Origin: Desulfobulbaceae bacterium UBA2775
Lineage (GTDB): Bacteria; Desulfobacterota; Desulfobulbia; Desulfobulbales; Desulfocapsaceae
DNA length: 64,000 nucleotides
Direction: 5' to 3'
Assembly (NCBI GenBank): GCA_002352445.1
Contig: DEIL01000020.1
Location: 1-64,000 of the forward strand
Positions within the stretch are counted from its first letter, which is position 1, and every line of letters starts with the position of its first letter. Position numbers and translations under genes: made by a program. The notes beneath the pieces are model-generated. The model was not told the origin of the DNA. It did not search any database and was given only the letters and a program-made list of their open reading frames with translations. This document shows, in pieces, positions 8,838-16,518 of this stretch.

Positions 8838-9635
8838 TCACTTACTACCAAACAACTTTGAAGCTTTTGCCGGTGGAGTCATTATGTCAAAAGAAAAGTA
8901 TTTTTCTCGAATCGTATTGTATGTACCATCGGCAACGATTTCCTCGATGGCTTTATTCAATGCAGCAAGCAGCTTGGCATCGTCTTTACGAACTGCAATT
9001 CCAGTTCCGTCATTTTCGTCCAACACAAAGCTATCGCCAACAAATTCATAATCTGCACCATCACCTTTTTTCAGCCAATCTCCCAGTACAAACTGGCTGG
9101 CAAGAACTGCATCTACCCGTCCTGTTGTAAGATCGAGAAGTGCATCATCCAGCTTTGGATAGCGTTTAACTTTACTCTTGGTGAAATATCGATCTATCAG
9201 TTTGGATTCACCCGTGCCTGACTGCGTACCAATAATCTTTCTTTTCATATCTCCAGGCATTCCACTCTTAAGTTTGAGTTCCTTAGATGTGATAAATCTG
9301 GCAGCGTTAAAATAGTATGGTCTTGAGAAATTAACAGCTTTTCGTCGTGCTTCAGTAATAGCCATTGATGCAATAATGGTGTCAAATTTGTTTGAATTCA
9401 GTGCAGGAATGATTCCGTCCCAATCTGTTGTTACCCATTCACACTTAACCTTCATACGCTCACAAAGTGCGTTGCCGATGTCGATATCAAAACCCTTTAC
9501 GGCACCTGAACTATCGAAAAAATTGAATGGTGGGTAATAACCCTCTGTACCCATACGGACAACACCATCCTTAGCAAAAGCTCCGGTGGATAACAAAGCT
9601 ATTAAGATAAACGCGTTTAAAATACCCTTAATCAT
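8838..9635 (-). CDS. Periplasmic polar amino-acid binding protein (SBP_bac_3)
   Basis: A 265-residue solute-binding protein with a Sec signal peptide (KGILNAFILIALLSTGAFA, cleavage before KDG). The mature part starts VVRMGTEGYYPPFNFFD and continues FDIDIGNALCERM, the class 3 amino-acid-binding signature. The Arg and Asp that grip the ligand carboxylate and amino groups in this family map to SMAITEARRKAVNFSRPY and the FVLDENDGTGIAVRKDDAKLL region. The start follows TAGGAGGG at good spacing. It is first in the transporter set and is divergent from a LysR gene, which is the obvious candidate regulator. Confidence 0.92.
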   Translation of the reverse strand: MIKGILNAFILIALLSTGAFAKDGVVRMGTEGYYPPFNFFDSSGAVKGFDIDIGNALCERMKVKCEWVTTDWDGIIPALNSNKFDTIIASMAITEARRKAVNFSRPYYFNAARFITSKELKLKSGMPGDMKRKIIGTQSGTGESKLIDRYFTKSKVKRYPKLDDALLDLTTGRVDAVLASQFVLGDWLKKGDGADYEFVGDSFVLDENDGTGIAVRKDDAKLLAALNKAIEEIVADGTYNTIREKYFSFDIMTPPAKASKLFGSK

Positions 9636-9819
9636 AGTTCCCTCCTAAAATTTATTCAGATTCCCACTTACCTGTAACGGGTTATACCCTCATATCCTTT
9701 ATAGAATGGGCATGTGTTTTAAGCAAATTAATATTGAAAATATCAAGTATAATTTCTGCTTATGTTGTACTATGATTGAAGACAAAAAAGAACTCATGAG
9801 GAAATATTCAAGGAAGAAG

Positions 9820-10731
9820 ATGGATAAATTTGCTCGAAATCTTGATTGGAACCTTCTTTATACCTTTATGGTTATAGTTCAAGAAGAAGGTATGGCAGCA
9901 GCAGCGGAACGGTTGCTTGTAACCCAGCCTGCTGTTAGCCTTGCCTTAAAGCGGTTGGAGGCGACTACTGGAGTTAGACTGATTGAGCGTGGTGCAGGGA
10001 AATTAGCAATGACATCAGCGGGTGAGGCATTATATCCAGAAGCTTGTAAGGTTTATGCTTCCATTTCTCGGCTTCCAATTGCCTTTGAACAAGCTCCTAA
10101 ATCAGTTTCTGGAAAGATTTCTATCTCTACAATCAGCAAGGTTGTTTCCGATGATTTTGACACAGTCTTATCCGAATTTTTCAAGAATTATCCAAAAGTC
10201 GAACTCTCAATTTCGGTTGTGACAGCCTCTGAAATCATCCGGGGAGTGGAACTTGGGCGTATTACCCTTGGTGTGTGTGGCGGAGTTATTCCAGATATGC
10301 TCACCAAACAGTGGTTGCTGCGGGAAGATTTCGGAATATTTTGTGGAAACTCCCATTCTCTGTTCGGGAATAGTGATTTGTCACTGGACGATTTAAGAGG
10401 GGAACCATTTGTCACTTTCACCGCAGACATATTAGGCGGTGAACATATGGGTGATGTAACGGCCCTGCGTGCACAAGCTTCGTTTGGTCAGTTTGTACGA
10501 GGCCACTCCACGGATGTGGACGAGTTGCGTAGAATGATAGAAATTGGATTAGGTATCGGCTTCCTGCCACTCCATCTTGCAGCCCCCCATGAGCAATCAG
10601 GGAGTCTGTGGAGGTTGCCGCCTTACGATAAAATTCCAAGTGCCGATATTTATTTGATTTGTAATCCGGCAACCAATTTCAACCCTGCAGAACGTATTTT
10701 CCTAGATCAGATAATCGATACAAATTTATAG
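9820..10731 (+). CDS. LysR-family transcriptional regulator
   Basis: A LysR protein of 303 residues from the ATG at 9820; the frame is open back to 9706, adding 38 residues. I prefer 9820 because an AGGAAG box precedes it and DKFARNLDWNLLYTFMVIV puts the first helix at the usual distance. HTH: GMAAAAERLLVTQPAVSLAL; wing: RLIERGAGKLAMTSAG. The effector domain includes RGVELGRITLGVCGG and IEIGLGIGFLPLHLA. It is divergent from the amino-acid binding-protein gene and probably controls that transporter; the inducer is unknown. Confidence 0.88.
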   Translation: MDKFARNLDWNLLYTFMVIVQEEGMAAAAERLLVTQPAVSLALKRLEATTGVRLIERGAGKLAMTSAGEALYPEACKVYASISRLPIAFEQAPKSVSGKISISTISKVVSDDFDTVLSEFFKNYPKVELSISVVTASEIIRGVELGRITLGVCGGVIPDMLTKQWLLREDFGIFCGNSHSLFGNSDLSLDDLRGEPFVTFTADILGGEHMGDVTALRAQASFGQFVRGHSTDVDELRRMIEIGLGIGFLPLHLAAPHEQSGSLWRLPPYDKIPSADIYLICNPATNFNPAERIFLDQIIDTNL

Positions 10732-11095
10732 TTTTCTCAAAAACCGTGCTGACTCTCAGGGATGATATACAGGCTCTTTGTGAGCGCAACCTTGAGTTTT
10801 CACAATATTCTTCCACTATGGTTTGCAAAAATCTACCTCTTATTTGGTGTTTATCTCTAAACTTCTGGGTTAGGCAACGAACAACCACAGATATGATTGG
10901 TTTACAATTATTCAACATAGGTTGTGATGCGGAACACAAAATTCTGGGTTGTTACGTATACTCTGAAACTATCAATAAAGAAGTGGCACCACAAAATTGG
11001 ACAAGCTCTTAAGTGGAAAATCTGCTACCAATAATGACCATAAAAGGGCTTTAACAAGGAGCAGAAAACAGCTTTCCTGAGGTCCACCAGGGAAT
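10732..11095 (+). other. Gene-poor gap with a possible eroded insertion-sequence end
   Basis: This 364-bp gap has no convincing gene; the short open frames on both strands show no family features. Near its right end (10982-11018) the stretch GTGGCACCACAAAATTGGACA, followed by a run ending in AAGTGGAAAATCTGC, resembles the outer end of IS3-type elements, but no partner end or transposase is present. Confidence 0.3.
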
Positions 11096-13417
11096 ATGCA
11101 GCTTATGAAAAAAACATCTCTTTTGACAACTTCTCTTGTTGTTGTGACAGCCGGCTTTTTGCTACTCGCAGTGTCATATATGTGGCGGCTTGACCAACAG
11201 ATCACCAGCCATTTTGAAGGCAGGCGATGGGAACTGCCGGCCCGGATTTATGCCCGCCCCTTAGAATTGTATGTCGGTAAGACTCTGTCTGTCGGCGCCC
11301 TCGAAAACGAACTGATCCTGTTGCGTTATAGCCGAAGGGACACCCTAGTCAAACCTGGCGAATACAGCATTCAGGGCAGGAAAGTTACCATTTACAGTCG
11401 TGCTTTTGCTTTTCCGGATATACAACAGCCTGCAACTCTAATCAGGTTACAGATACGTGACAAAACTATTACCTCCCTTGCTGATCCAGGCAGCAAGCAG
11501 CCCCTCAACATGTTCCGCTTGGAACCAGTCCAGTATGCATCCATCTATCCAAAACATAATGAAGACCGTATATTGATAAAGAGGGCAGATACCCCGGAAT
11601 TGCTCATCAAAACCCTACTGCTCATTGAAGACAAAAAATTTTATTCCCACTGGGGTATCCGACCCACCGCGATAATCAGAGCCGCCCTAGCCAATCTCCG
11701 GGCAGGAAAAACCGTCCAAGGCGGCAGCACACTGACCCAACAGCTCGTAAAAAATATCTTTCTCACCAGTGAACAGACTCTATTTAGAAAGGTCAACGAA
11801 GCCATCATGTCTCTTTTGCTTGAGTACCATTACAGTAAGGACGAAATCCTGGAGGCCTACCTCAACGAGGTCTATCTGGGGCAGGACGGAAAACGTGCTA
11901 TCCACGGCTTTGCCATGGCTAGCAAGTTCTATTTTGGCCGCGATCTTGACGAGTTGGAGCCGGAACAGCTGACCCTGTTAATTGGAATCGTCAAAGGAGC
12001 ATCCTACTATAATCCAAGAAATCGGCCAGAGAGGGCAAAAGAACGGCGTAATCAGGTGCTGGACATCCTTGCCTCCTATCAAGACCTCAGTCCCGAAGAA
12101 ACCGATCTACTGAAAAACAAGCCCCTCGCCGTCACCCTGGAAATCCCTTCTGGAATTACTCTCTATCCGTCATTTCTACAGTTGGTTCGCAGTCAACTGG
12201 CACGGGATTACAAAGACGAGGATTTACGCAGCGAAGGATTATCGATTTTTACTACGCTTGACCCTATTATCCAGCAAAAAGCAGAAGACAGCCTGGCCAG
12301 AGAACTTACAGCGATTGAAAAGCGCCGGGGGGACACTACCATAAAAAAACTCCAGGGGGCTCTGGTCATCGCCTCGGTGGACCAGGGAGAAGTCATCGCT
12401 GTGGTCGGCAATCGGGCACCCCACCAAGCGGGATTCAACAGGGCGCTGGACATGAGACGGCCGATTGGTTCGATAATTAAACCGGCGGTATTCCTGACGG
12501 CCCTGGCCCAGCCAGATTCATACAACCTGCTGACAACAATCTATGACACGCCGCTTATAGTACCAATGGGTGGAGGAAAAGACTGGCAGCCGAAAAACTA
12601 TGATCATCTTTTTCATGGTTCAGTGCCTCTAATGCAGGCATTGGTCCATTCCTATAACGTTGCCACCGTGCAACTAGGAATGGATCTGGGACTCGATGCC
12701 GTCATTGATATGTTAAAGATACTGGGCATACAGGAACAAATAAATCCCTATCCATCCCTGCTGTTGGGAGCAGTGGAACTGCCGCCTATTGAGGTTCTCC
12801 AGATGTACCAGACCATCGCAGCTGGTGGCTATCAAACTCCCCTGCGAGCCATCCTTGCAGTGACCGATCAGGAGAACAACACCTTGCAGCGCTATCCCTT
12901 GACAGTAGAGCAGACTGTGAACCCAGGGGCAATCTTTTGTCTGTCAAAAGCCCTGCAGACCGTAACCACCGAAGGTACAGCCCGCTCACTGCAACAGCTC
13001 CTGCCGGAAGGACTCACCGTGGCAGGAAAAACCGGGACAACCAACAATTTGCGCGATTCCTGGTTTGCCGGTTTTAGCGGCATGCATGTTGCCGTAGCCT
13101 GGGTCGGTCGCGACGACAACACGCCTACCGGTCTCACCGGCGCAACCGGTGCTCTCGGAGTATGGGCAACCACTATGGCTACAATCGACACAGGTGCCCT
13201 GCAAATGCAACCACCTGACAATATCCGCCTGTATTACGCAGATATCACGACAGGGCTGATCTTCAATCAAAAATGTGATACAGAAGAGGAAACACTTCTG
13301 CCTTTTATTAACAACGGTCTACTGCCAAAAGTTGTCAACTGTAGCAAGCAAAACAGCAATAACCTGGGGCGAGCACTCCATAAAGGATTGAACGATATTT
13401 TTGATCTACTCCGTTAA
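11096..13417 (+). CDS. mrcB: Class A penicillin-binding protein (PBP1b-like), peptidoglycan glycosyltransferase/transpeptidase
   Basis: A 773-residue inner-membrane protein that polymerises and cross-links peptidoglycan. One N-terminal membrane anchor (residues 9-28) leads to a UB2H-like PBP1b region (WELPARIYARPLELYVG). The glycosyltransferase domain (about 150-330) has LLIEDKKFYSHWGI with its catalytic Glu, GGSTLTQQLVKN and EAYLNEVYLG. The transpeptidase domain (about 400-720) has the acyl-serine motif GSIIKPAVF, SYNVATVQLG (SxN) and AGKTGTTNN (KTG). The UB2H-like region and FEGRRW start favour PBP1b over PBP1a. ATGs at 11096 and 11105 are both possible. A TPR lipoprotein follows 61 bp downstream, an arrangement like a PBP with a lipoprotein activator. 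Confidence 0.93.
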   Translation: MQLMKKTSLLTTSLVVVTAGFLLLAVSYMWRLDQQITSHFEGRRWELPARIYARPLELYVGKTLSVGALENELILLRYSRRDTLVKPGEYSIQGRKVTIYSRAFAFPDIQQPATLIRLQIRDKTITSLADPGSKQPLNMFRLEPVQYASIYPKHNEDRILIKRADTPELLIKTLLLIEDKKFYSHWGIRPTAIIRAALANLRAGKTVQGGSTLTQQLVKNIFLTSEQTLFRKVNEAIMSLLLEYHYSKDEILEAYLNEVYLGQDGKRAIHGFAMASKFYFGRDLDELEPEQLTLLIGIVKGASYYNPRNRPERAKERRNQVLDILASYQDLSPEETDLLKNKPLAVTLEIPSGITLYPSFLQLVRSQLARDYKDEDLRSEGLSIFTTLDPIIQQKAEDSLARELTAIEKRRGDTTIKKLQGALVIASVDQGEVIAVVGNRAPHQAGFNRALDMRRPIGSIIKPAVFLTALAQPDSYNLLTTIYDTPLIVPMGGGKDWQPKNYDHLFHGSVPLMQALVHSYNVATVQLGMDLGLDAVIDMLKILGIQEQINPYPSLLLGAVELPPIEVLQMYQTIAAGGYQTPLRAILAVTDQENNTLQRYPLTVEQTVNPGAIFCLSKALQTVTTEGTARSLQQLLPEGLTVAGKTGTTNNLRDSWFAGFSGMHVAVAWVGRDDNTPTGLTGATGALGVWATTMATIDTGALQMQPPDNIRLYYADITTGLIFNQKCDTEEETLLPFINNGLLPKVVNCSKQNSNNLGRALHKGLNDIFDLLR

Positions 13418-13426
13418 AAAATTTGG

Positions 13427-13443
13427 CTGGACTTCCAGTCCAG
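13427..13443 (+). terminator. Intercistronic hairpin after the PBP gene
   Basis: CTGGACT, a three-base loop and AGTCCAG form a perfect 7-bp stem 10 bp after the PBP stop. No T-run follows, so it is more likely a processing, stability or attenuating hairpin than a full terminator; the lipoprotein gene starts 36 bp later. Confidence 0.4.
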
Positions 13444-13478
13444 TGATTACCAACTTAATATTACACTTTTAAAAAGCC

Positions 13479-13946
13479 ATGAACAACCTAACCCGTACCA
13501 CTTACAAGCTGTTATCCCTCTGCTGCCTCTTAAGCGCCCTGCTCTTCCAGGGATGTGCCGTCTCTCCTCCCGGGCAACCTGTCTATTATCCACCACCGCC
13601 CCCGAAAGCAACCAAACAACAGATACCGGACGTGCAGCCAGTCAAACCACCTGCCCCGAAACAGCCCGACGCCATCGCAGTGAGTTTTAGCCAACAGGCA
13701 GCGGAGCAAAATCTCCAGGGCAGAACCGATCTCTCTATTGCAACCCTGGAGAGAGGCCTGCGGGTAGCACCTAAAGATGCCATGCTCTGGTCACAACTGG
13801 CAGAAATGAAACTACAGCAGCAGGAATACCAGCATGCCCGGTCATTAGCCACAAAATCTAACTCTCTGGCAGGTACAGACACAAAGATTATGCAAAAAAA
13901 TTACTGGATTATTGAGGAATCTCAGAGAAGAGCCGCCGGTCAGTAG
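13479..13946 (+). CDS. TPR-containing lipoprotein
   Basis: A 155-residue exported lipoprotein: the signal peptide ends in the lipobox LLFQGC with the lipidated Cys at about residue 26, followed by a proline-rich linker (PPPPPKATKQQ, residues 38-65) that could span the cell wall. The rest (about residues 66-150) is tetratricopeptide-like: DLSIATLERGLRVAPKDAMLWSQLAEM, then EYQHARSLATKSNSLAG. Position after a PBP1b gene makes an activator role comparable to LpoB conceivable, but the fold differs and this is inference. No named family was recognised beyond the TPR character. Confidence 0.75.
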   Translation: MNNLTRTTYKLLSLCCLLSALLFQGCAVSPPGQPVYYPPPPPKATKQQIPDVQPVKPPAPKQPDAIAVSFSQQAAEQNLQGRTDLSIATLERGLRVAPKDAMLWSQLAEMKLQQQEYQHARSLATKSNSLAGTDTKIMQKNYWIIEESQRRAAGQ

Positions 13947-13986
13947 GTGTATTCGCAGGCCGCAGCTGTTACGCTTATAGAAGAAT

Positions 13987-14065
13987 AGGGGCGTGATTGA
14001 TATGAGGAATTGTTCTTTAGTCTGAACTTCCATTGTCAATCCGACCCCCTATGCGCCCCTTTTTT
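13987..14065 (+). terminator. Nested hairpin ending in a T-run (terminator or small structured RNA)
   Basis: Outer arms AGGGGCG (13987-13993) and CGCCCCT (14054-14060) are followed by TTTTT. Between them GGAA-GTTC (14006-14015) pairs with GAAC-TTCC (14024-14031), leaving a two-base bulge. It lies 40 bp after the lipoprotein stop and would end that transcript, although the outer loop is long for an ordinary intrinsic terminator. Confidence 0.45.
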
Positions 14066-14225
14066 AATTTTCCAAGAGAACTTATGGGGATAAAGGTCGC
14101 CAGGATATCAGCATCTTAATAAAGGCATCATCAATCAATCCTCCTCTTTTCAGCACCCACATCGCTGCTGCATTCCATATTGCTCTCCTTTTACCGATAA
14201 GGGAGTAATAATAGCAGCGGTATAG

Positions 14226-14465
14226 TATCAAGCTGATTGTGCGAAAACAATAAAAAATCAATTCCCCGATTGGAAGCGACTTCCTAAGAAAAACAAAAAG
14301 GAACTGGCCCGTAAAGTGCTAGCGGAAGTCGTTTCTGAATACGGCTCCAAACAGGAAGTAAATCCTCCCGTTGACCAATTACTGGCGATAGAGGGGCAAC
14401 TTCCTACACATAGTACATTTCGTCTTGATCAAAAATATCCTCATCGTCTGCAGGTTCATCTATGA
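14226..14465 (+). pseudogene. Headless ORF fragment, possible transposase N-terminal remnant
   Basis: An open frame of 79 codons with no start codon at its head reads AKTIKNQFPDWKRLPKKNKK, then ELARKVLAEVVSEYG, then LLAIEGQLPTHSTFRL and ends TGA. The basic N-terminus and LLAIEGQLPT phrase recall the beginning of a transposase family seen in sulfate reducers, but I cannot name the family with certainty. It breaks off after about 75 residues and is flanked by other gene debris, so it is best read as a decayed fragment. Confidence 0.4.
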
Positions 14466-14528
14466 ATTCTTCCAGCAAGAAATAGGATTTTACTGGCAAA
14501 AAAGACGGGAGAGAATTCTCAAATTCCA

Positions 14529-14843
14529 ATGGATTTTGATTTCAAAAAACTGTCGGGAAGTCATTTTGGTGTCCACTGGAGTGATAATGAAACCAAGGTA
14601 AAAATCAGGTTCAACAAACGTGTTGCAGATTATGTCAGAAAGAGAGCATGGCATCTGAGCCAGGAGATAGCAGGATGTAAAACCGGTGATCTGATCTTGT
14701 CTCTAACGGTAAACCACCTGCTGGAACTGAAACGATGGATTTTGTCATGGGGCGGCGATGCACAGGTACTGGAGCCAGACTTTTTCGCTCATGATATTAT
14801 TCAAGCAATAAGCGAAACTGCTGAACTTTATAGTTTGAAATAA
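14529..14843 (+). pseudogene. C-terminal fragment of a WYL-domain transcriptional regulator
   Basis: A 104-residue ORF that matches only the end of WYL-type regulators (YafY-like): FKKLSGSHFGVHWSDNE, KVKIRFNKRVADYVRKRAWH and the closing RWILSWGGDAQVLEP. The N-terminal winged helix and the WYL core are missing; the frame is closed by a TAG about 45 bp before the ATG. In full proteins this segment is the WYL C-terminal extension, not an independent unit. With the neighbouring ORF fragment it marks a worn region; a small free-standing protein is possible but unlikely. Confidence 0.5.
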
Positions 14844-14900
14844 GCAGAGATGTAATGATAGACTTAGGGAGAGAAATGGCCCCGGTTTTATAAAAATAGT

Positions 14901-14918
14901 GGTTCATCCGGATGAACC
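14901..14918 (+). terminator. Palindromic hairpin, likely terminator
   Basis: The 18-bp palindrome GGTTCATCCGGATGAACC is followed by TGATTTTTC, 57 bp after the WYL fragment stop. Read as RNA it gives a 7-bp stem with a CCGG loop and a U-rich tail. As DNA its perfect symmetry would also suit an operator. Confidence 0.45.
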
Positions 14919-14962
14919 TGATTTTTCTATTCACCCTGTAAAAATATTGCCAGGCATTTCAT

Positions 14963-14988
14963 AAAAAAGCCGGATTAAAATTAACCGG
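14963..14988 (-). terminator. Intrinsic terminator of the 86-residue ORF
   Basis: Reverse strand: CCGGTTAA pairs with TTAATCCGG (one-base bulge) and is followed by CTTTTTTATG. The left arm overlaps the stop codon of the small gene at 14981. Confidence 0.55.
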
Positions 14989-15241
14989 AATCCGAACATC
15001 TTATCGTGGTATCGGGCAAACCCTTTGGGCATGGAGTGACCCTGATATATTTCACATTAGAACATGGGAATATATACAATGAACCTTCGACCTCCACTGT
15101 AAACTGATTGTTTTGGGTAGATTTTCCAATTATTTTCTGCACAGTTCCCGATTCCCCTTCTTTTGATTTGGGAATATAAAATACCATTTTGCTTTTATCC
15201 ATAAAACGTATTGTCATCTTACGTTTATTTGCCATGTCCAC
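14981..15241 (-). CDS. Small hypothetical protein, beta-rich
   Basis: An 86-residue basic protein of unrecognised family. It has a hydrophilic KRKMTIRFMDKSK start, alternating hydrophobic residues suggesting five or six strands (MVFYIPKS, FTVEVEGSLYIFP, VKYIRV), and two Cys in the last third. No membrane segment or signal is seen. A GGAGGTGG-like box precedes the ATG at 15241, and an intrinsic terminator overlaps the stop, so it looks like a complete single-gene unit. The composition resembles a small OB- or Sm-like barrel, but no function can be given. Confidence 0.5.
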   Translation of the reverse strand: MDMANKRKMTIRFMDKSKMVFYIPKSKEGESGTVQKIIGKSTQNNQFTVEVEGSLYIFPCSNVKYIRVTPCPKGLPDTTIRCSDSG

Positions 15242-15258
15242 CTCTCTAACTATAAAGA

Positions 15259-15449
15259 ATTCTGATTACGTATGAAACTCAGCTACGCCAAAAGCCTATG
15301 CGTAGGAGCCCGGTACTCTGGGCGATTGTTGCTCCATAGCAAAATGTCGATTTAATCGCCCAGGGGACTGGGCTCCTACAAAGCGTTGTAGTTTAAGTGA
15401 GTTATCTTGTATGTTCTGTTTATGGCTGAGTTTCATACGTAATCAGAAT
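15259..15449. mobile_element. MITE-like element with 25-bp perfect terminal inverted repeats
   Basis: The 191-bp element is bounded by exact inverted copies at 15259-15283 and 15425-15449, starting ATTCTGATTACGTATGAAAC. Inside, 15302-15327 and 15354-15379 form a second imperfect inverted repeat (GTAGGAGCCC ... GGGCTCCTAC), so the whole can fold into a double hairpin. No reading frame fits within it. A related terminus lies at 57244-57267, showing the sequence is dispersed. No certain target duplication was found. It sits between the small ORF and the SagB gene, in a 363-bp gap otherwise empty apart from a possible SagB 3' region. Confidence 0.75.
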
Positions 15450-15604
15450 GAGAATAGAATGTTATTAATCCCTTTGAAACACAACCATATTACCCAACAA
15501 TTTAATGTAAGGCAAACTATGGAATAAATAGGAGTTTAACAACACTGGATTCTTTTAATCCCTATAAGATCTGAATAAGAGGGACAGGAGGATACAGAGA
15601 CAAA

Positions 15605-16360
15605 TTAGTACTTACCAACCGGTGCAAGGTAGATAGTGAACTGTTCTTCGCCATCCACCCTGATCAATTCGTCCATGGCCTCCTGATCATATGCTGCGAT
15701 GGCACAAGTTCCCGCCTGGATTGCTTCACACGCCAGGTAGAGATTCTGGCACACATGCCCCGCATCGATCAAAATCACCCGATGTGCTGCATGGAGGTAG
15801 CGCCACTCCATACGATTGGGTACTGTCGTCCAGACAAATACAACAGCACTATTGGCAACAAACTTCTGACCCAGTACTGCCTGTGAAAGTCTTATTTTGT
15901 TCTGATCATCTGTGGAATACATTAAAACGAGTTCATTAGAGAGAGGAAGGTAGCGGTAGAGTCCGGGGGGAATCTTCTCCACTCTGTGAATGAACAGATA
16001 GGTTTCAAAACTATGCCTGGCTCCGGCTGAAGGCACTGTACGAAAATGGGGAGATTGTCCCCCCTGCTTTCTTTGTCCCTGTGTCGCCCAGAGGAGAAAC
16101 GCCAGCTCTTCAACCTTCAGGTATTCGTCATAATATTTTCGCCTACTTCGCCGATTACCAATGGCGTCTGCCAGATCTGTGTCTTGTATAATCTGACTCC
16201 AGGACTCCCTGTCGGGAAGGTTGATGCGGAGTAACTGTTGATCGACTGCTTCCTGCAATGGTGGTATAGGTACCCCTCTGTTCTGGGCACTTGCCCGAAA
16301 GTCGATTGTCTTACGAAGACTGTCTTTTAAAAAATCACGATGCAGTTTAAATTCATCCAT
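15605..16360 (-). CDS. SagB/ThcOx-type nitroreductase-fold oxidoreductase
   Basis: A 251-residue FMN-dependent protein of the SagB branch of the nitroreductase superfamily. Family marks are IGNRRSRRKYYDEYLKVEEL (residues 68-87), FLLWATQGQRK, HFRTVPSAGARHSFETYLFI, the PPGLYRYLP turn, IDAGHVCQNLYLACEA and the C-terminal TIYLAPVGK. SagB proteins dehydrogenate azoline rings in peptide natural products when paired with YcaO cyclodehydratases, but stand-alone relatives are common in sulfate reducers and their reactions are unknown. No YcaO, precursor peptide or transporter gene is adjacent. It is divergent from trmFO. Confidence 0.85.
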   Translation of the reverse strand: MDEFKLHRDFLKDSLRKTIDFRASAQNRGVPIPPLQEAVDQQLLRINLPDRESWSQIIQDTDLADAIGNRRSRRKYYDEYLKVEELAFLLWATQGQRKQGGQSPHFRTVPSAGARHSFETYLFIHRVEKIPPGLYRYLPLSNELVLMYSTDDQNKIRLSQAVLGQKFVANSAVVFVWTTVPNRMEWRYLHAAHRVILIDAGHVCQNLYLACEAIQAGTCAIAAYDQEAMDELIRVDGEEQFTIYLAPVGKY

Positions 16361-16377
16361 GGAACAACTCCTTAATA

Positions 16378-16403
16378 AACTAACCCGACTATTCGGGGTA
16401 GTT
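16378..16403. promoter_or_regulatory. Hairpin with ACTAACCCGA motif upstream of SagB and trmFO
   Basis: AACTAACCCGA (16378-16388), CTAT, then TCGGGGTAGTT (16393-16403) form an 11-bp inverted repeat with one G-T pair. The 10-mer ACTAACCCGA recurs at 16471-16480 in the same divergent gap and at 46683-46692 upstream of tamA. It may be an operator shared by these genes. Confidence 0.35.
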
Positions 16404-16518
16404 TATTACTGATTGATGGTTTTGCAAAAAACTGTATATTCAAAGCGCATAAATTTTATCATCTTGATGTACTAACCCGAATAAATCGTAATTTCAATTA
16501 CCAGCAGCCCTAAACAAC

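Noticed and set aside
9706..9819. N-terminal extension of the second LysR protein
   Set aside because: The 38 residues have no counterpart in LysR proteins and a better ribosome-binding site precedes the ATG at 9820.
10746..11012. 88-residue forward ORF and an overlapping reverse ORF after the second LysR gene
   Set aside because: No ribosome-binding site, no domain features, Cys- and Trp-rich random-looking composition; the gap is better read as non-coding.
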